Of a DNA stretch of 64,000 bases, positions 1 through 7,705 are shown one piece after another. Numbering within the stretch: position 1 is the stretch's first letter; each line of letters opens with the position of its first letter. Where the stretch lies: positions 806,001 through 870,000 of the forward strand of contig NZ_CP155551.1 in NCBI RefSeq assembly GCF_039679125.1, read 5' to 3'. The notes below the pieces were generated by a model. That model searched no databases, was not told the origin of the DNA, and was given only the letters and a program-made list of their open reading frames with translations. Source of the stretch: Blastococcus sp. HT6-4 (GTDB lineage: Bacteria > Actinomycetota > Actinomycetes > Mycobacteriales > Geodermatophilaceae). A program made the translations under genes and the position numbers.

Positions 1-2
1 AC

Positions 3-527
3 GTGGCGAACGTCCAGGTCCGCGACCCGGAGAAGGTCGTGTGGCTGTCCCAGACCACGCTGTCGGTCGACGAGACCCTCGCGACGGTCGACCAGCTGAA
101 GAACCGCTTCCCCGGGCTGCAGTCGCCGCCGAGCGACGACATCTGCTACGCCACCCAGAACCGCCAGCAGGCCGTCAAGAAGATGGCGGGGGAGTGCGAC
201 CTCGTGCTGGTGGTCGGATCCACGAACTCGTCGAACTCGGTGCGCCTGGTCGAGGTGGCGCTCGAGGCGGGCGCCCGGGCGAGCCACCTGGTCGACTACG
301 CGGCGGAGATCGATCCGGCCTGGCTGGAGGGCGTCGCCACGGTCGGGGTGACCAGCGGTGCCTCGGTCCCCGAGATCCTCGTCAGCGAGGTGCTGGACTT
401 CCTGGCCGAGCGCGGTTATCCGGACGTCGAGACGGTGAAGGCCGCCGAGGAGCGCCTGGTGTTCGCGCTCCCGCACGAGCTGCGCAGGGCCGAGAAGGCC
501 GCGCAGGCCCCCGGCGCGGCCGACTGA
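3..527 (+). CDS. ispH: 4-hydroxy-3-methylbut-2-enyl diphosphate reductase, C-terminal part (5' truncated by window edge)
   Basis: This is the C-terminal half of IspH/LytB, the [4Fe-4S] enzyme that makes IPP and DMAPP in the last step of the non-mevalonate (MEP) isoprenoid pathway. Visible family motifs are QTTLSVDET near residue 17, [13 protein letters not shown] with the third cluster-binding cysteine near residue 48, the SSNS substrate-binding loop near residue 76, and the TSGASVPE segment near residue 117. The full protein is normally about 310-330 residues, so the true start and the first two cluster cysteines lie upstream of the window. The GTG at position 3 is only the first in-frame start-like codon. 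A strong hairpin follows the stop. Confidence 0.95.
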   Translation: MANVQVRDPEKVVWLSQTTLSVDETLATVDQLKNRFPGLQSPPSDDICYATQNRQQAVKKMAGECDLVLVVGSTNSSNSVRLVEVALEAGARASHLVDYAAEIDPAWLEGVATVGVTSGASVPEILVSEVLDFLAERGYPDVETVKAAEERLVFALPHELRRAEKAAQAPGAAD

Positions 528-542
528 CCGCCCCCCGCCCGG

Positions 543-586
543 ACGACGGAGCCCCGGACCGCATCAGCGGTCCGGGGCTCCGTCGT
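543..586. terminator. bidirectional terminator hairpin between ispH and the DUF6542 gene
   Basis: A perfect 20-bp inverted repeat (543-562 and 567-586) encloses a 4-nt loop (ATCA). It lies between the convergent ispH stop (527) and the stop of the minus-strand DUF6542 gene (610), so it can serve both. There is no T-tract, as is usual in GC-rich actinobacteria. Confidence 0.85.
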
Positions 587-609
587 CGGTGGGGCGGGTG
601 CCCGGGCGG

Positions 610-1254
610 TCAGCGGCGGGTGGCCAGCCGGACCAGCGCCAGCACCACAGCGGCGACGGTGGCCGCGGCCATGGTCGGGAAGCCGCGGACCAGCAGCGTG
701 GCCATGGTGGCCAGGTTGAACGGCGCGGACGGCGCCAGGGCGACGTTCACCGCGGCGACCGCGAGGAACACCAGCGGCGGGGAGACGATGACCGTGAGGA
801 GGTCCCGGCGACGGACGAGCAGGGCCGCGGCCGAGGTGCTGGCGGTCAGGACGACGAGGGTGATCAGGCCCAGGCCCGTGCCGACGAAGGAGTCGATCGC
901 GCCGCCGGCCAGCGTCAGCAGGAAGATGCCGAGCACGGCGACGACTCCGCGCAGCTTGCTGTCGCGCGCCGCAGGGGGCGCGGCGGTCCGGCCACGCGTG
1001 CCGGCCGCGGCAGGGCGCGCGCCCGACGGCCGGTCCGGTCGCCGGGGACCGCCGGGACGGGGCTCGTCGAGCCGGTCGTAGGCGGGGTCGCGCTCGGCCA
1101 CCCGCAGGCGGTCGCCGGCGCGTCCGGGCACCGGGGGACGCGACGCACGGGCCGGCCGGGCGCCACCCGCCGAGGGGTGCGGGGTGCGCACGGCGGAGGG
1201 CCGTTCGGGGCGCGCTCCGCTCTGCCATGCGCCCGCTGCGCTCGCCGAGGCCAT
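610..1254 (-). CDS. DUF6542 domain membrane protein
   Basis: Predicted inner-membrane protein of unknown function. A low-complexity Pro/Arg/Ala-rich cytoplasmic N-terminal stretch of about 105 residues is followed by a four-helix hydrophobic C-terminal domain resembling the DUF6542 family found near ispH/ychF in actinobacteria. I place the start at the ATG at 1254 because a GGAGGGG ribosome-binding site sits just upstream. The frame stays open to a GTG at 1401, but no Shine-Dalgarno precedes it. The gene is convergent with ispH and shares its terminator hairpin. Family assignment is from recall of the domain pattern; function is unknown. Confidence 0.7.
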   Translation of the reverse strand: MASASAAGAWQSGARPERPSAVRTPHPSAGGARPARASRPPVPGRAGDRLRVAERDPAYDRLDEPRPGGPRRPDRPSGARPAAAGTRGRTAAPPAARDSKLRGVVAVLGIFLLTLAGGAIDSFVGTGLGLITLVVLTASTSAAALLVRRRDLLTVIVSPPLVFLAVAAVNVALAPSAPFNLATMATLLVRGFPTMAAATVAAVVLALVRLATRR

Positions 1255-1448
1255 GGCGCCCCTCCGTCCCGTTGCCTGGGCGGCCCGACTGGCCGTCCTG
1301 CGTGCCACGGTAGCGAGCGGAGCTGGGAGTACGCGGGACGTCGGTGCCGCGTCGTCGGCTTCCTGTGGTGGCTCCGCGACGTGGGGTGATGCCTGTGACA
1401 CGCGGTGCGCACGGGTCGGCGCCGGACGGTGGCCGGCTCCGCGTCAGG

Positions 1449-2537
1449 TCATCCCGACGTGCCGTCGCGGTCGGGTTCGGCGACGGCGTCCAGCCGCCCG
1501 GACGCCGGCGGTTCGGCCGGCCGCAGCGTGCGCACGGTGGCCTCCACCGGAGCCGGCTCGGGCACCGGTGACTCGGCGACGCCCAGGTCGTCGAAGCGCC
1601 GGGCGGCGGCCAGGACCGACCGCTCGTAGGAGCCGACGGTCTCGTTGTACCGGCTGAGCGTGGTCGACAGCGCGGAGCCGAGGCGGGTCAGGTGACCCGA
1701 CAGCGTGCTCAGCCGTGCGTGCAGGCGCCGGCCCACCTCGAGCACCTGGTCGGCGTCCCGGGCCAGGCGCTCCTGCCGCCAGGAGTAGGCGACCGTGCGC
1801 AGCAGCGCGAGCAGCGTGCTCGGTGTCGCCAGGACCACGTCGCGGGCGAAGCCGTACTCGAGCAGGCCCGGCTCGGCCTCCAGCGCGGTGGTGAGGAATC
1901 CGTCGGAGGGCACGAACAGCACGGTGAACGGCGCGGCGGGCCGGAAGGCGGTCGGGTACCGACGGGCGGCCAGCGCATCGATGTGGGCGCGCAGCTGCCG
2001 GGCGTGGATCGTGATCCGGTCGGCCCGCACGGCCCGGTCCTCGGCCTGGACGGCCTCGATGTACCCGGTGAACGGCACCTTGGCGTCGACGACCACCTGC
2101 CGGCCGTCGGCCAGGGTGACCACCAGGTCGGGGCGGACGCCGGCGCCCTCGTCGTTGGTGCCGGCGGGCTGCTCGACGAAGTCGCAGTGCTCGAGCAGGC
2201 CGGCCACCTCCACCACCCGCCGCAGCTGCACCTCGCCCCAGCGCCCGCGCACGTGCGGGGTGCGCAGGGCCGTGACCAGGGCCGCGGTCTCGTGCTTGAG
2301 CTGCGCGGAGGCCTGGCCGACGGTGCCCATCTGCTCCCGCAGCTCCCCGTGCGCGGTGGCACGGGCCCGCTCCATGCCGGCCAGCAGCCGGTGCAGGTGG
2401 TCCAGCGACTCGTGCACCGGTTCCAGGCCGGCGTCCTCGGGACGGCGGCGCGCGAGCAGCGTGACCACGCCGAGGGTGACGGCCGCGCCGAGCAGCGTGC
2501 CGACGAGGAGCCCGAGGAGCAGGGAAGCGGCATCCAT
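1449..2537 (-). CDS. rmuC: DNA recombination protein RmuC
   Basis: RmuC family, 362 residues, thought to limit recombination between inverted repeats through a PD-(D/E)XK nuclease-like fold. An N-terminal membrane anchor (about residues 5-29) is followed by a coiled-coil region. The conserved core contains RGRWGEVQLRRVVE near residue 97, the RPDLVVTLADGR and VVDAKVPF segments (nuclease-like acidic and DAK residues), and LFVPSDGFL. The Pro-rich C-terminal tail is variable. The start is the second of two nearby in-frame ATGs. The nearest upstream feature on this strand is the ogt gene, separated by a long inverted repeat. Confidence 0.93.
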   Translation of the reverse strand: MDAASLLLGLLVGTLLGAAVTLGVVTLLARRRPEDAGLEPVHESLDHLHRLLAGMERARATAHGELREQMGTVGQASAQLKHETAALVTALRTPHVRGRWGEVQLRRVVEVAGLLEHCDFVEQPAGTNDEGAGVRPDLVVTLADGRQVVVDAKVPFTGYIEAVQAEDRAVRADRITIHARQLRAHIDALAARRYPTAFRPAAPFTVLFVPSDGFLTTALEAEPGLLEYGFARDVVLATPSTLLALLRTVAYSWRQERLARDADQVLEVGRRLHARLSTLSGHLTRLGSALSTTLSRYNETVGSYERSVLAAARRFDDLGVAESPVPEPAPVEATVRTLRPAEPPASGRLDAVAEPDRDGTSG

Positions 2538-2592
2538 GGCGGGGACCTTGCCGCACGGGTCCGACAGTTCCGGTCAGCCCCGCGGGTCGGGG

Positions 2593-2652
2593 GGCATAGG
2601 AGGCTATGCATACGGATCGAGGCCGCGAACCGTATGCATAGCCTCCTATGCC
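2593..2652. repeat. 23-bp perfect inverted repeat (palindromic hairpin element) downstream of ogt
   Basis: Two perfect 23-nt arms, 2593-2615 and 2630-2652, face each other across a 14-nt spacer. Each arm holds the internally palindromic core TATGCATA. The arms are clearly more AT-rich than the surrounding DNA. The repeat lies between the ogt stop (2661) and the rmuC start (2537). It may work as the ogt transcription terminator, but its length, perfection and base composition also fit a dispersed palindromic (REP/MITE-like) element or a regulator binding site for rmuC. Confidence 0.85.
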
Positions 2653-2660
2653 TGGGGTGG

Positions 2661-3191
2661 TCAGGCGGGGACGGTCGCGTGCGCCGCCTCGTGGTCGAGC
2701 AGCCAGCGCTTCACCGGTGTGCCCCAGCGGAAGCCGCCCAGGCCGCCGTCGGAGCCCAGCACCCGGTGGCAGGGCACGAAGAGCGCCGCGGCGTTGCGGG
2801 CGCAGGCGTTGGCCGCGGCCCGGACCGCGGCGGGGCGGCCGCAGCGCGCGGCGAAGGCGGCGTAGCTGTCCGGCCGCCCGGCGGGGACGGTCCGCAGCAC
2901 CTCCCACGCCTCCTGGAGGAAGGGGCCCGAGCGCTGGAGGACGGCGACGTCGTCGATGGCGGTGACCTCCCCGGCGACGTAGGCGTCGACGGCGTCGAGG
3001 GCCGGCAGCCGGCCGGCCGGCTCGGAGGTGACCGGCCGCAGGGCCGGGTGCATGACGGCGAGCAGTTCGGCGACGTCGGCGGTCCAGCCACCGGCGAGCA
3101 CGAGCTCCCCACCGTCGTCGTCGGCCGTGACGACCACGGTGAACGGGCCGGGCGGGGTCGCGAGGGTGGCGTGGCGGGCGGGACCGGTCAT
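2661..3191 (-). CDS. ogt: methylated-DNA--[protein]-cysteine S-methyltransferase
   Basis: Suicidal DNA repair protein that moves the alkyl group from O6-alkylguanine onto its own cysteine. The protein has 176 residues. The active-site PCHRV motif carries the acceptor Cys141, the helix-turn-helix region around residues 109-135 includes the Arg-finger-like segment AARCGRPAAVRAAANA, and GGFRWGTPVKRWLL forms the C-terminal cap. The ATG at 3191 overlaps the TGA of the upstream ada/alkA gene by one base (TGATG), so the two are almost certainly translationally coupled in an adaptive-response operon. Confidence 0.93.
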   Translation of the reverse strand: MTGPARHATLATPPGPFTVVVTADDDGGELVLAGGWTADVAELLAVMHPALRPVTSEPAGRLPALDAVDAYVAGEVTAIDDVAVLQRSGPFLQEAWEVLRTVPAGRPDSYAAFAARCGRPAAVRAAANACARNAAALFVPCHRVLGSDGGLGGFRWGTPVKRWLLDHEAAHATVPA

Positions 3192-4693
3192 CAGGCGCTC
3201 CTCGGGAGGGCGGGCGTGGTGGGGCGGGTGAAGAGGGCGGGGACGGCGAGCGCCCAGAGGTGGAGGACGGCGTAGGAGCTCCACGGCCGCCAGCGGGCGG
3301 CGGCGTCGGTGTCGCTGCTGCCGAGGGCGGCGAGCGACCTCCGGAGGGCGAGGTCGCCGGGGAGCCACACGTCGGGGTCGGCCAGGCCGCGCAGCCCGAT
3401 GAGCGCCGCCGTCCAGGGGCCGATCCCGGGGACGGCGAGCAGCGCGCGCTCGGCCTCGCTCCGCTCCGCGCCGGGCCCGAGGGTGATGGCGCCGTCGGCG
3501 AGGGCGGTGGCCAGTGCGGAGACGGTGCGGCGGCGTGCACCGGTCAGGCCGACGGTGCCGAGGTCCGCGCCCGCGAGCGCCGCCGGCCGCGGGAAGGCGT
3601 GGGTGAGGGTGCCGACCGGCTCGGCCAGGGGAGTGCCGGCCGCCGCGACCAGGCGCGCGGTCAGGGTGCGCGCCCCGGCGACCGACACCTGCTGGCCCAG
3701 CACGGCACGGACGGCGAGCTCGTCGGCGTCGGGGGAGGCGGGCACCCGCCGCCCCGGGGCCGCGGCGACGAGCGGGGCGAGCGCCGGGTCGGCGGCCAGG
3801 ACGTCGTCGACGGCGGCGGGGTCGGCGTCGAGGTCGAGCATCCGGCGGCAGCGGCTGACCGCGGCGCCGAGGTCGCGCAGCTCGGTGAGCCGCAGCCGGG
3901 CGCTGACCGCTGCCCCGCCGCCGGGGGCGGGGGAGAGCCGGACCACCGCGGGGCCGTGGGGCAGGTCGAGGACCCGGGAGAACGTCGTCCCGTCCCACTC
4001 CTCCAGCCCGGGGACGGCGTGCGCGCCCAGGAAGAGCAGCACCTCGTCGGCCGCGTACGGGGCGCGGGCGGCCAGCCGGAGCGTCAGCCAGCCGGGCGGC
4101 CCGCCGTGCGCGCCCCGCCGGCCCCGGCGCAGCTCCCCGGGGGTCGCGGCGAACACCTCGCGCACGGTGTCGTTGAACTGGCGGATGCTCGCGAAGCCCG
4201 CGGCGAAGGCGACGTCGGCCATCGGCAGCTCGGTGGTCTCGACCAGCACCCGTGCGGTCTGGGCGCGCTGCGCCCGGGCCAGGGCGAGGGGGCCGACGCC
4301 CAGCTCGCCGACGACGAGCCGGTGCAGCTGGCGTTCGGAGTAGCCGAGCCGGGCGGCGAGGCCCGGGACACCGGAGCGCTCCACCTCGCCGTCGGCGATC
4401 AGCCGCATGGCCCGGGCGACGACGTCGGCGCGGACGTCCCACTCCGGTGATCCGGGCGCGGCGTCCGGCCGGCAGCGGCGGCAGGCGCGGAAGCCCGCGC
4501 CCTGGGCGGCGGCCGCGGTGGAGAAGAAGGAGACGTTGCGGGCCAGCGGGGTGCGCGCGGGGCACGACGGCCGGCAGTAGATGCCGGTCGTGCGCACCGC
4601 GGTGAAGAACCAGCCGTCGAACCGGGCGTCCCGTCCGGCCACCGCGCGGTAGCAGCGCTCGTGGTCCAGGGGCTCGCTCACGACACCGAGCAT
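3191..4693 (-). CDS. bifunctional Ada-type transcriptional regulator / AlkA 3-methyladenine DNA glycosylase
   Basis: A 500-residue fusion. Residues 1-80 are the Ada N-terminal zinc/methyl-acceptor domain with cysteines 40, 44, 71 and 74 in the Ada spacing. An AraC-type helix-turn-helix pair follows (about 90-190). The C-terminal half is AlkA: the N-terminal beta domain, then the helix-hairpin-helix VPGIGPWTAALI and the downstream PGDLALRRSL, which carries the catalytic-type Asp. It probably senses methylphosphotriesters, induces its own operon and excises alkylated bases. It runs directly into ogt. The start is uncertain; GTG codons at residues 4-5 are alternatives. Confidence 0.92.
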   Translation of the reverse strand: MLGVVSEPLDHERCYRAVAGRDARFDGWFFTAVRTTGIYCRPSCPARTPLARNVSFFSTAAAAQGAGFRACRRCRPDAAPGSPEWDVRADVVARAMRLIADGEVERSGVPGLAARLGYSERQLHRLVVGELGVGPLALARAQRAQTARVLVETTELPMADVAFAAGFASIRQFNDTVREVFAATPGELRRGRRGAHGGPPGWLTLRLAARAPYAADEVLLFLGAHAVPGLEEWDGTTFSRVLDLPHGPAVVRLSPAPGGGAAVSARLRLTELRDLGAAVSRCRRMLDLDADPAAVDDVLAADPALAPLVAAAPGRRVPASPDADELAVRAVLGQQVSVAGARTLTARLVAAAGTPLAEPVGTLTHAFPRPAALAGADLGTVGLTGARRRTVSALATALADGAITLGPGAERSEAERALLAVPGIGPWTAALIGLRGLADPDVWLPGDLALRRSLAALGSSDTDAAARWRPWSSYAVLHLWALAVPALFTRPTTPALPRSA

Positions 4694-4791
4694 GCCAGTG
4701 CGCGAGGACGGTCTCTGACGGTTTTCGGACGCCGCCGTGAAGCGGGTCGTGTGCAGGCCGGTCCGCCGTTCTTCGCCGCGCCTGGCGTGGT

Positions 4792-4915
4792 GACGAGGTG
4801 GCCCGGGTCATCGACGACCGCGCCGACTGGGACGATGTCGCGAGCTGGTCACCCAATGGCTACTGCATCCTGTGCGCCGCGTGCGTCGCGCGGGCCCCTG
4901 GACGACGCCGGCGGG
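4792..4915 (+). pseudogene. possible decayed fragment of an MmcQ/YjbR-like gene
   Basis: The 327-nt gap between the ada start and the HNH gene holds no intact gene. One frame reads RVIDDRADWDDV. Shifting frame by one base continues as RELVT, and shifting again gives GYCIL then RRVRRA. Together these resemble the DxxDWxEVxELVxxSYxxxAPKR pattern at the C terminus of MmcQ/YjbR DNA-binding-fold proteins, broken by at least two indels. No start codon or ribosome-binding site is evident. The identification rests on a short remembered motif and is weak; the rest of the gap shows nothing. Confidence 0.25.
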
Positions 4916-5020
4916 AGCTGACCGGCGGCTCGGCTACCGACGTGCGCACTTTGGGTGTTGGTCGGCTCTGACCTGCGGTTTCGGGTTGTCGATGCAAGCT
5001 GAGCCCGGTAGTCTTCGTAC

Positions 5021-6277
5021 ATGTGTTCGACGGCTGCGGGTGATGCGCTGGACCGGTTGACGGCCGCGCTGGACGACCTGGCGGCCGAGGACCTGGCCGG
5101 CCGGTTCGGCCCGCAGCTGCTCGACCGGCTGCGGCCGCTGCTGGTGGCGAGCAACCGGCTGGCCGCGGAGGTCACCCGCACGGTGCGGGAGTGCGAGGTC
5201 ACCTCCGCCGCCGAGCACGACGGGCAGAAGGCGATGGCCTCCTGGCTGCGCGGGCACGCCCGGCTGTCCCCGGCGGCGGCCTCGCGGGTGGTGCGCTCCG
5301 GGCGGGCGCTGGCGCAGCTGCCGGCGGTGCGGGCCGCGTTCGCCGCGGGTGCGGTGACCGCCGAGCAGGTCGCGGTGATCGCCCCGGTCGCCGCACCGGG
5401 GAACGCGGCCGCCGCCCAGGCGCAGGACGTGGAGCTGGCCGGGGTCGACGCGACGCTGGCAGCGGTCGCCGCGGCCCGCCCGCTGGACGAACTGCGCCAG
5501 GTCGTGGACCACTACCTGGCCCGGCTCGACCCCGACGGGCCCGAACCCGACCCGACCGAGGGCCGGTCACTGGTGTTCGTCACCCACGCAGATGGCAGCG
5601 TCGGATTCCGCGGCGAGCTCGACGCCGTCGGCGGGGAGAAGTTCCAGGCCGCGGTCGAATCCATCGTGCAGGCATCCCGCCCCGCCGGGGACACGCGCAC
5701 CCGCGCCCAGCAGTCCGCCGACGCCCTGGTCCAGCTGTGCGACAACCAGCTCGCCTCGGGCGCCCTGCCGGTTCTGCGCACCCACAAGCCGCACGTCATC
5801 GTCCGGATCGACCTCACCGACCTGGTCGACCCCGCCACCGGACCGGGCGCGGCCACCACCGGGTTCGGGGCCACCATCTCCGCCGCCCGCGCCCGCTGGC
5901 TGGCCTGCGACGGCAACGTCTCCCGCATCGTCATCGGCCCCGACGGCGAGCTCCTGGACCTGGGCCGCCGGCACCGGGTGGTCCCGCCGCCGCTGCGCCG
6001 CGCGGTGGAGTACCGCGACCGGGGATGCGTGTTCGCCGGCTGCGACGCCCCCGCCTCCTGGTGCGACGTCCACCACCTCGTGCACTGGGCCGACGGCGGA
6101 GAAACCTCGCTGGAGAACTCCGCGCTGCTGTGCGAACGCCACCACACCAAGGTCCACCACGGCTTCCGCGTCGAACGAGATACCAGCGGCCGATGGCACA
6201 CCTACCGGCCCGACGGAACCGAGATCCTGATTTTCCCCCGCAGCACCGCAGAACCCGAACGCTCGCGGACGGGTTGA
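5021..6277 (+). CDS. DUF222 and HNH endonuclease domain protein
   Basis: 418-residue protein with an alpha-helical DUF222 domain (about residues 10-320) followed by a C-terminal HNH nuclease motif: CVFAGCDAP, CDVHHLVHWADGG, and the second zinc-binding half LLCERHHTKVHH (about residues 335-385). The family (13E12 repeat family of mycobacteria) occurs in many copies in actinobacterial genomes and may be mobile or selfish; its biological role is not settled. The ATG at 5021 is the only sensible start. The stop lies 4 bp from the stop of the convergent truncated EAL gene. Confidence 0.92.
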   Translation: MCSTAAGDALDRLTAALDDLAAEDLAGRFGPQLLDRLRPLLVASNRLAAEVTRTVRECEVTSAAEHDGQKAMASWLRGHARLSPAAASRVVRSGRALAQLPAVRAAFAAGAVTAEQVAVIAPVAAPGNAAAAQAQDVELAGVDATLAAVAAARPLDELRQVVDHYLARLDPDGPEPDPTEGRSLVFVTHADGSVGFRGELDAVGGEKFQAAVESIVQASRPAGDTRTRAQQSADALVQLCDNQLASGALPVLRTHKPHVIVRIDLTDLVDPATGPGAATTGFGATISAARARWLACDGNVSRIVIGPDGELLDLGRRHRVVPPPLRRAVEYRDRGCVFAGCDAPASWCDVHHLVHWADGGETSLENSALLCERHHTKVHHGFRVERDTSGRWHTYRPDGTEILIFPRSTAEPERSRTG

Positions 6278-6281
6278 GCGA

Positions 6282-7277
6282 TCACGCCCGGTCGAGTGCC
6301 GCCTGCCCGCGCACGGATCGCGGCCGCAGGAGATTGCCCGCGGGCATCAGCTCGTCGTCGGCTGCCCGGAGCGGTTCGGGCACGGCGGCCAGGGCGTCGT
6401 AGTCGTCGACCGGGTCGTGCTCGGAGAGCTCGAGCAGGACGCGGTCGAGGGGCAGCTCGGCGAGGAGCGCGGTGCATCCGGGCGTCAGCAGGGTGCCGGG
6501 GGAGACGTTCATCGCGACGTAGCCGTCGACGGCCGTCAGGTGGTCCGCGGCGCGGCGCAGGGCGAGCAGCTCCAGCTCGTCGCCGAGGCCCACGCTGTGC
6601 GCCTCGGCGAAGACGACGTCCGGGGTCTGCTCCCACTCGGCGGGGAAGCGGCTGAGCGCCTCCGAGCCGACGCGGGCGCCGGTGGCAAGGTCGACGATGG
6701 GCTGCAGGGCGACGACGGGGCCGCCGTCGGCCATGAGGGGGATGAGCCGCTGCTCGATACCGGTGCGGCGGTCGTCCTCCTTGACCTGCGGCTCGATGAT
6801 CACCGAGGCGGCCGACGCGAGGACGTCCATCAGGGCCTTGTCCCGCTCGGTGAGGTCCTTGTCCGAGGTGAGGCCCGCGGCGCAGAAGGTGCCGTACAGG
6901 GTGCCGTCGGACAGGGTGACCGGCACCGACACGTAGCTGCGGATCCGCGGCATCCGCGCGGCCGGCAGCTTCATGGCCTCGGGGAAATCCTTGAGGTTCG
7001 GGATGACCGCGGGCAGTTTCTTGTCCAGGACCGCCTGGCACAGCGTCGTCGACTGCACCTGCGTGGCGCCCTCCTGGAACAGGAAGGGCACCGACGACTC
7101 GACCACCTCGAGGTGCTGGGTGGTGCCGTCGAGCCGGGAGAGGAACGCCACGGAGAGGTGCAGCGACTTCTTCGCCGTCCGCAGCAGGTCGGCGATCTGC
7201 TGCTCGGCGTCGGTGCGGTTCTTGCCCACTCCGTTCCCGTCGGCCGGTGCCGGGGGGAACTGGAGCCGGCGCCTCAT
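6282..7277 (-). CDS. GAF domain protein with truncated, degenerate EAL domain
   Basis: 331 residues. The N-terminal half (about 25-165) is a GAF sensor domain (LHLSVAFLSRLDG, IRSYVSVPVTLSDGTLYGTFC). It is followed by the first half of an EAL phosphodiesterase domain: ALQPIVDLATG, then SEALSRF in place of the canonical (Y/F)EAL-R, and AMNVSPGTLL. The sequence leaves the family after LLELSEHDPVDDYDAL and stops. The second catalytic half (the usual DD-x-G-x-G and later K/E residues) is absent, so phosphodiesterase activity is unlikely. The lost part would have lain where the HNH gene now ends. It could persist as a light/redox/ligand sensor or be a decaying gene. Confidence 0.8.
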   Translation of the reverse strand: MRRRLQFPPAPADGNGVGKNRTDAEQQIADLLRTAKKSLHLSVAFLSRLDGTTQHLEVVESSVPFLFQEGATQVQSTTLCQAVLDKKLPAVIPNLKDFPEAMKLPAARMPRIRSYVSVPVTLSDGTLYGTFCAAGLTSDKDLTERDKALMDVLASAASVIIEPQVKEDDRRTGIEQRLIPLMADGGPVVALQPIVDLATGARVGSEALSRFPAEWEQTPDVVFAEAHSVGLGDELELLALRRAADHLTAVDGYVAMNVSPGTLLTPGCTALLAELPLDRVLLELSEHDPVDDYDALAAVPEPLRAADDELMPAGNLLRPRSVRGQAALDRA

Positions 7278-7290
7278 CCGCTCGGGGGGC

Positions 7291-7650
7291 TCAGACCACC
7301 CGGCGGTCGGCGGTCAGCTCGCTCGGCGTGTCGCCGGTGTTGACCGTCGCGCTCGGCTCGACCAGGAGCACCTGGGCGCCGTCCGGTGAGTACGGCTGGT
7401 GCGGCGTGCCCTTCGGGACGACGTACAGCTGACCGGGGCCGAGGGTCACGTCGCCGTCGTCCATCCGGATGGTGAGCGAACCGGCGAGGACGACGAACAC
7501 CTCGTCGGTCTCCGGGTGGCTGTGCCGGGTGAACTCCCCCCGGGTGTGGACCACGCGGACGTCGTAGTCGTTGAGGACAGCGACGGTTCGGGGTGACCAC
7601 GGCTGGTCGATGGTGGCGAGGACGGCGGCGAGGTCGACGGCTGCGGGCAT
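7291..7650 (-). CDS. cupin domain protein
   Basis: 119-residue single-domain cupin. Motif 1 is visible as TRHSHPETDEVFVVLAG (metal-binding His, His, Glu) and motif 2 as LGPGQLYVVPKGTPHQPY (final His). Such small cupins are metal-binding enzymes or sugar/small-molecule binding proteins; the substrate cannot be told. The ATG at 7650 is chosen because the frame upstream reads into the ychF gene on the other strand. It is divergent from ychF with only 55 bp between start codons, so the two promoters must overlap. It lies 13 bp from the truncated EAL gene on the same strand. Confidence 0.85.
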   Translation of the reverse strand: MPAAVDLAAVLATIDQPWSPRTVAVLNDYDVRVVHTRGEFTRHSHPETDEVFVVLAGSLTIRMDDGDVTLGPGQLYVVPKGTPHQPYSPDGAQVLLVEPSATVNTGDTPSELTADRRVV

Positions 7651-7705
7651 GGGGGCATCGTCGGGCGTCCGGGTGCCGCGCGCCAGGGCCGTACCCTGAG
7701 TTCCC

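Noticed and set aside
41-1081. Long Arg/Gly/Pro-rich frames overlapping ispH and most other genes
   Set aside because: Typical shadow frames of GC-rich coding DNA; no start signals or family motifs.
2641-2650. CCTCCTATG in the ogt palindrome resembling the IS110 end GCTCCTATG
   Set aside because: Similarity is short, and no core, guide match or other IS sequence is present. Treated as coincidence.
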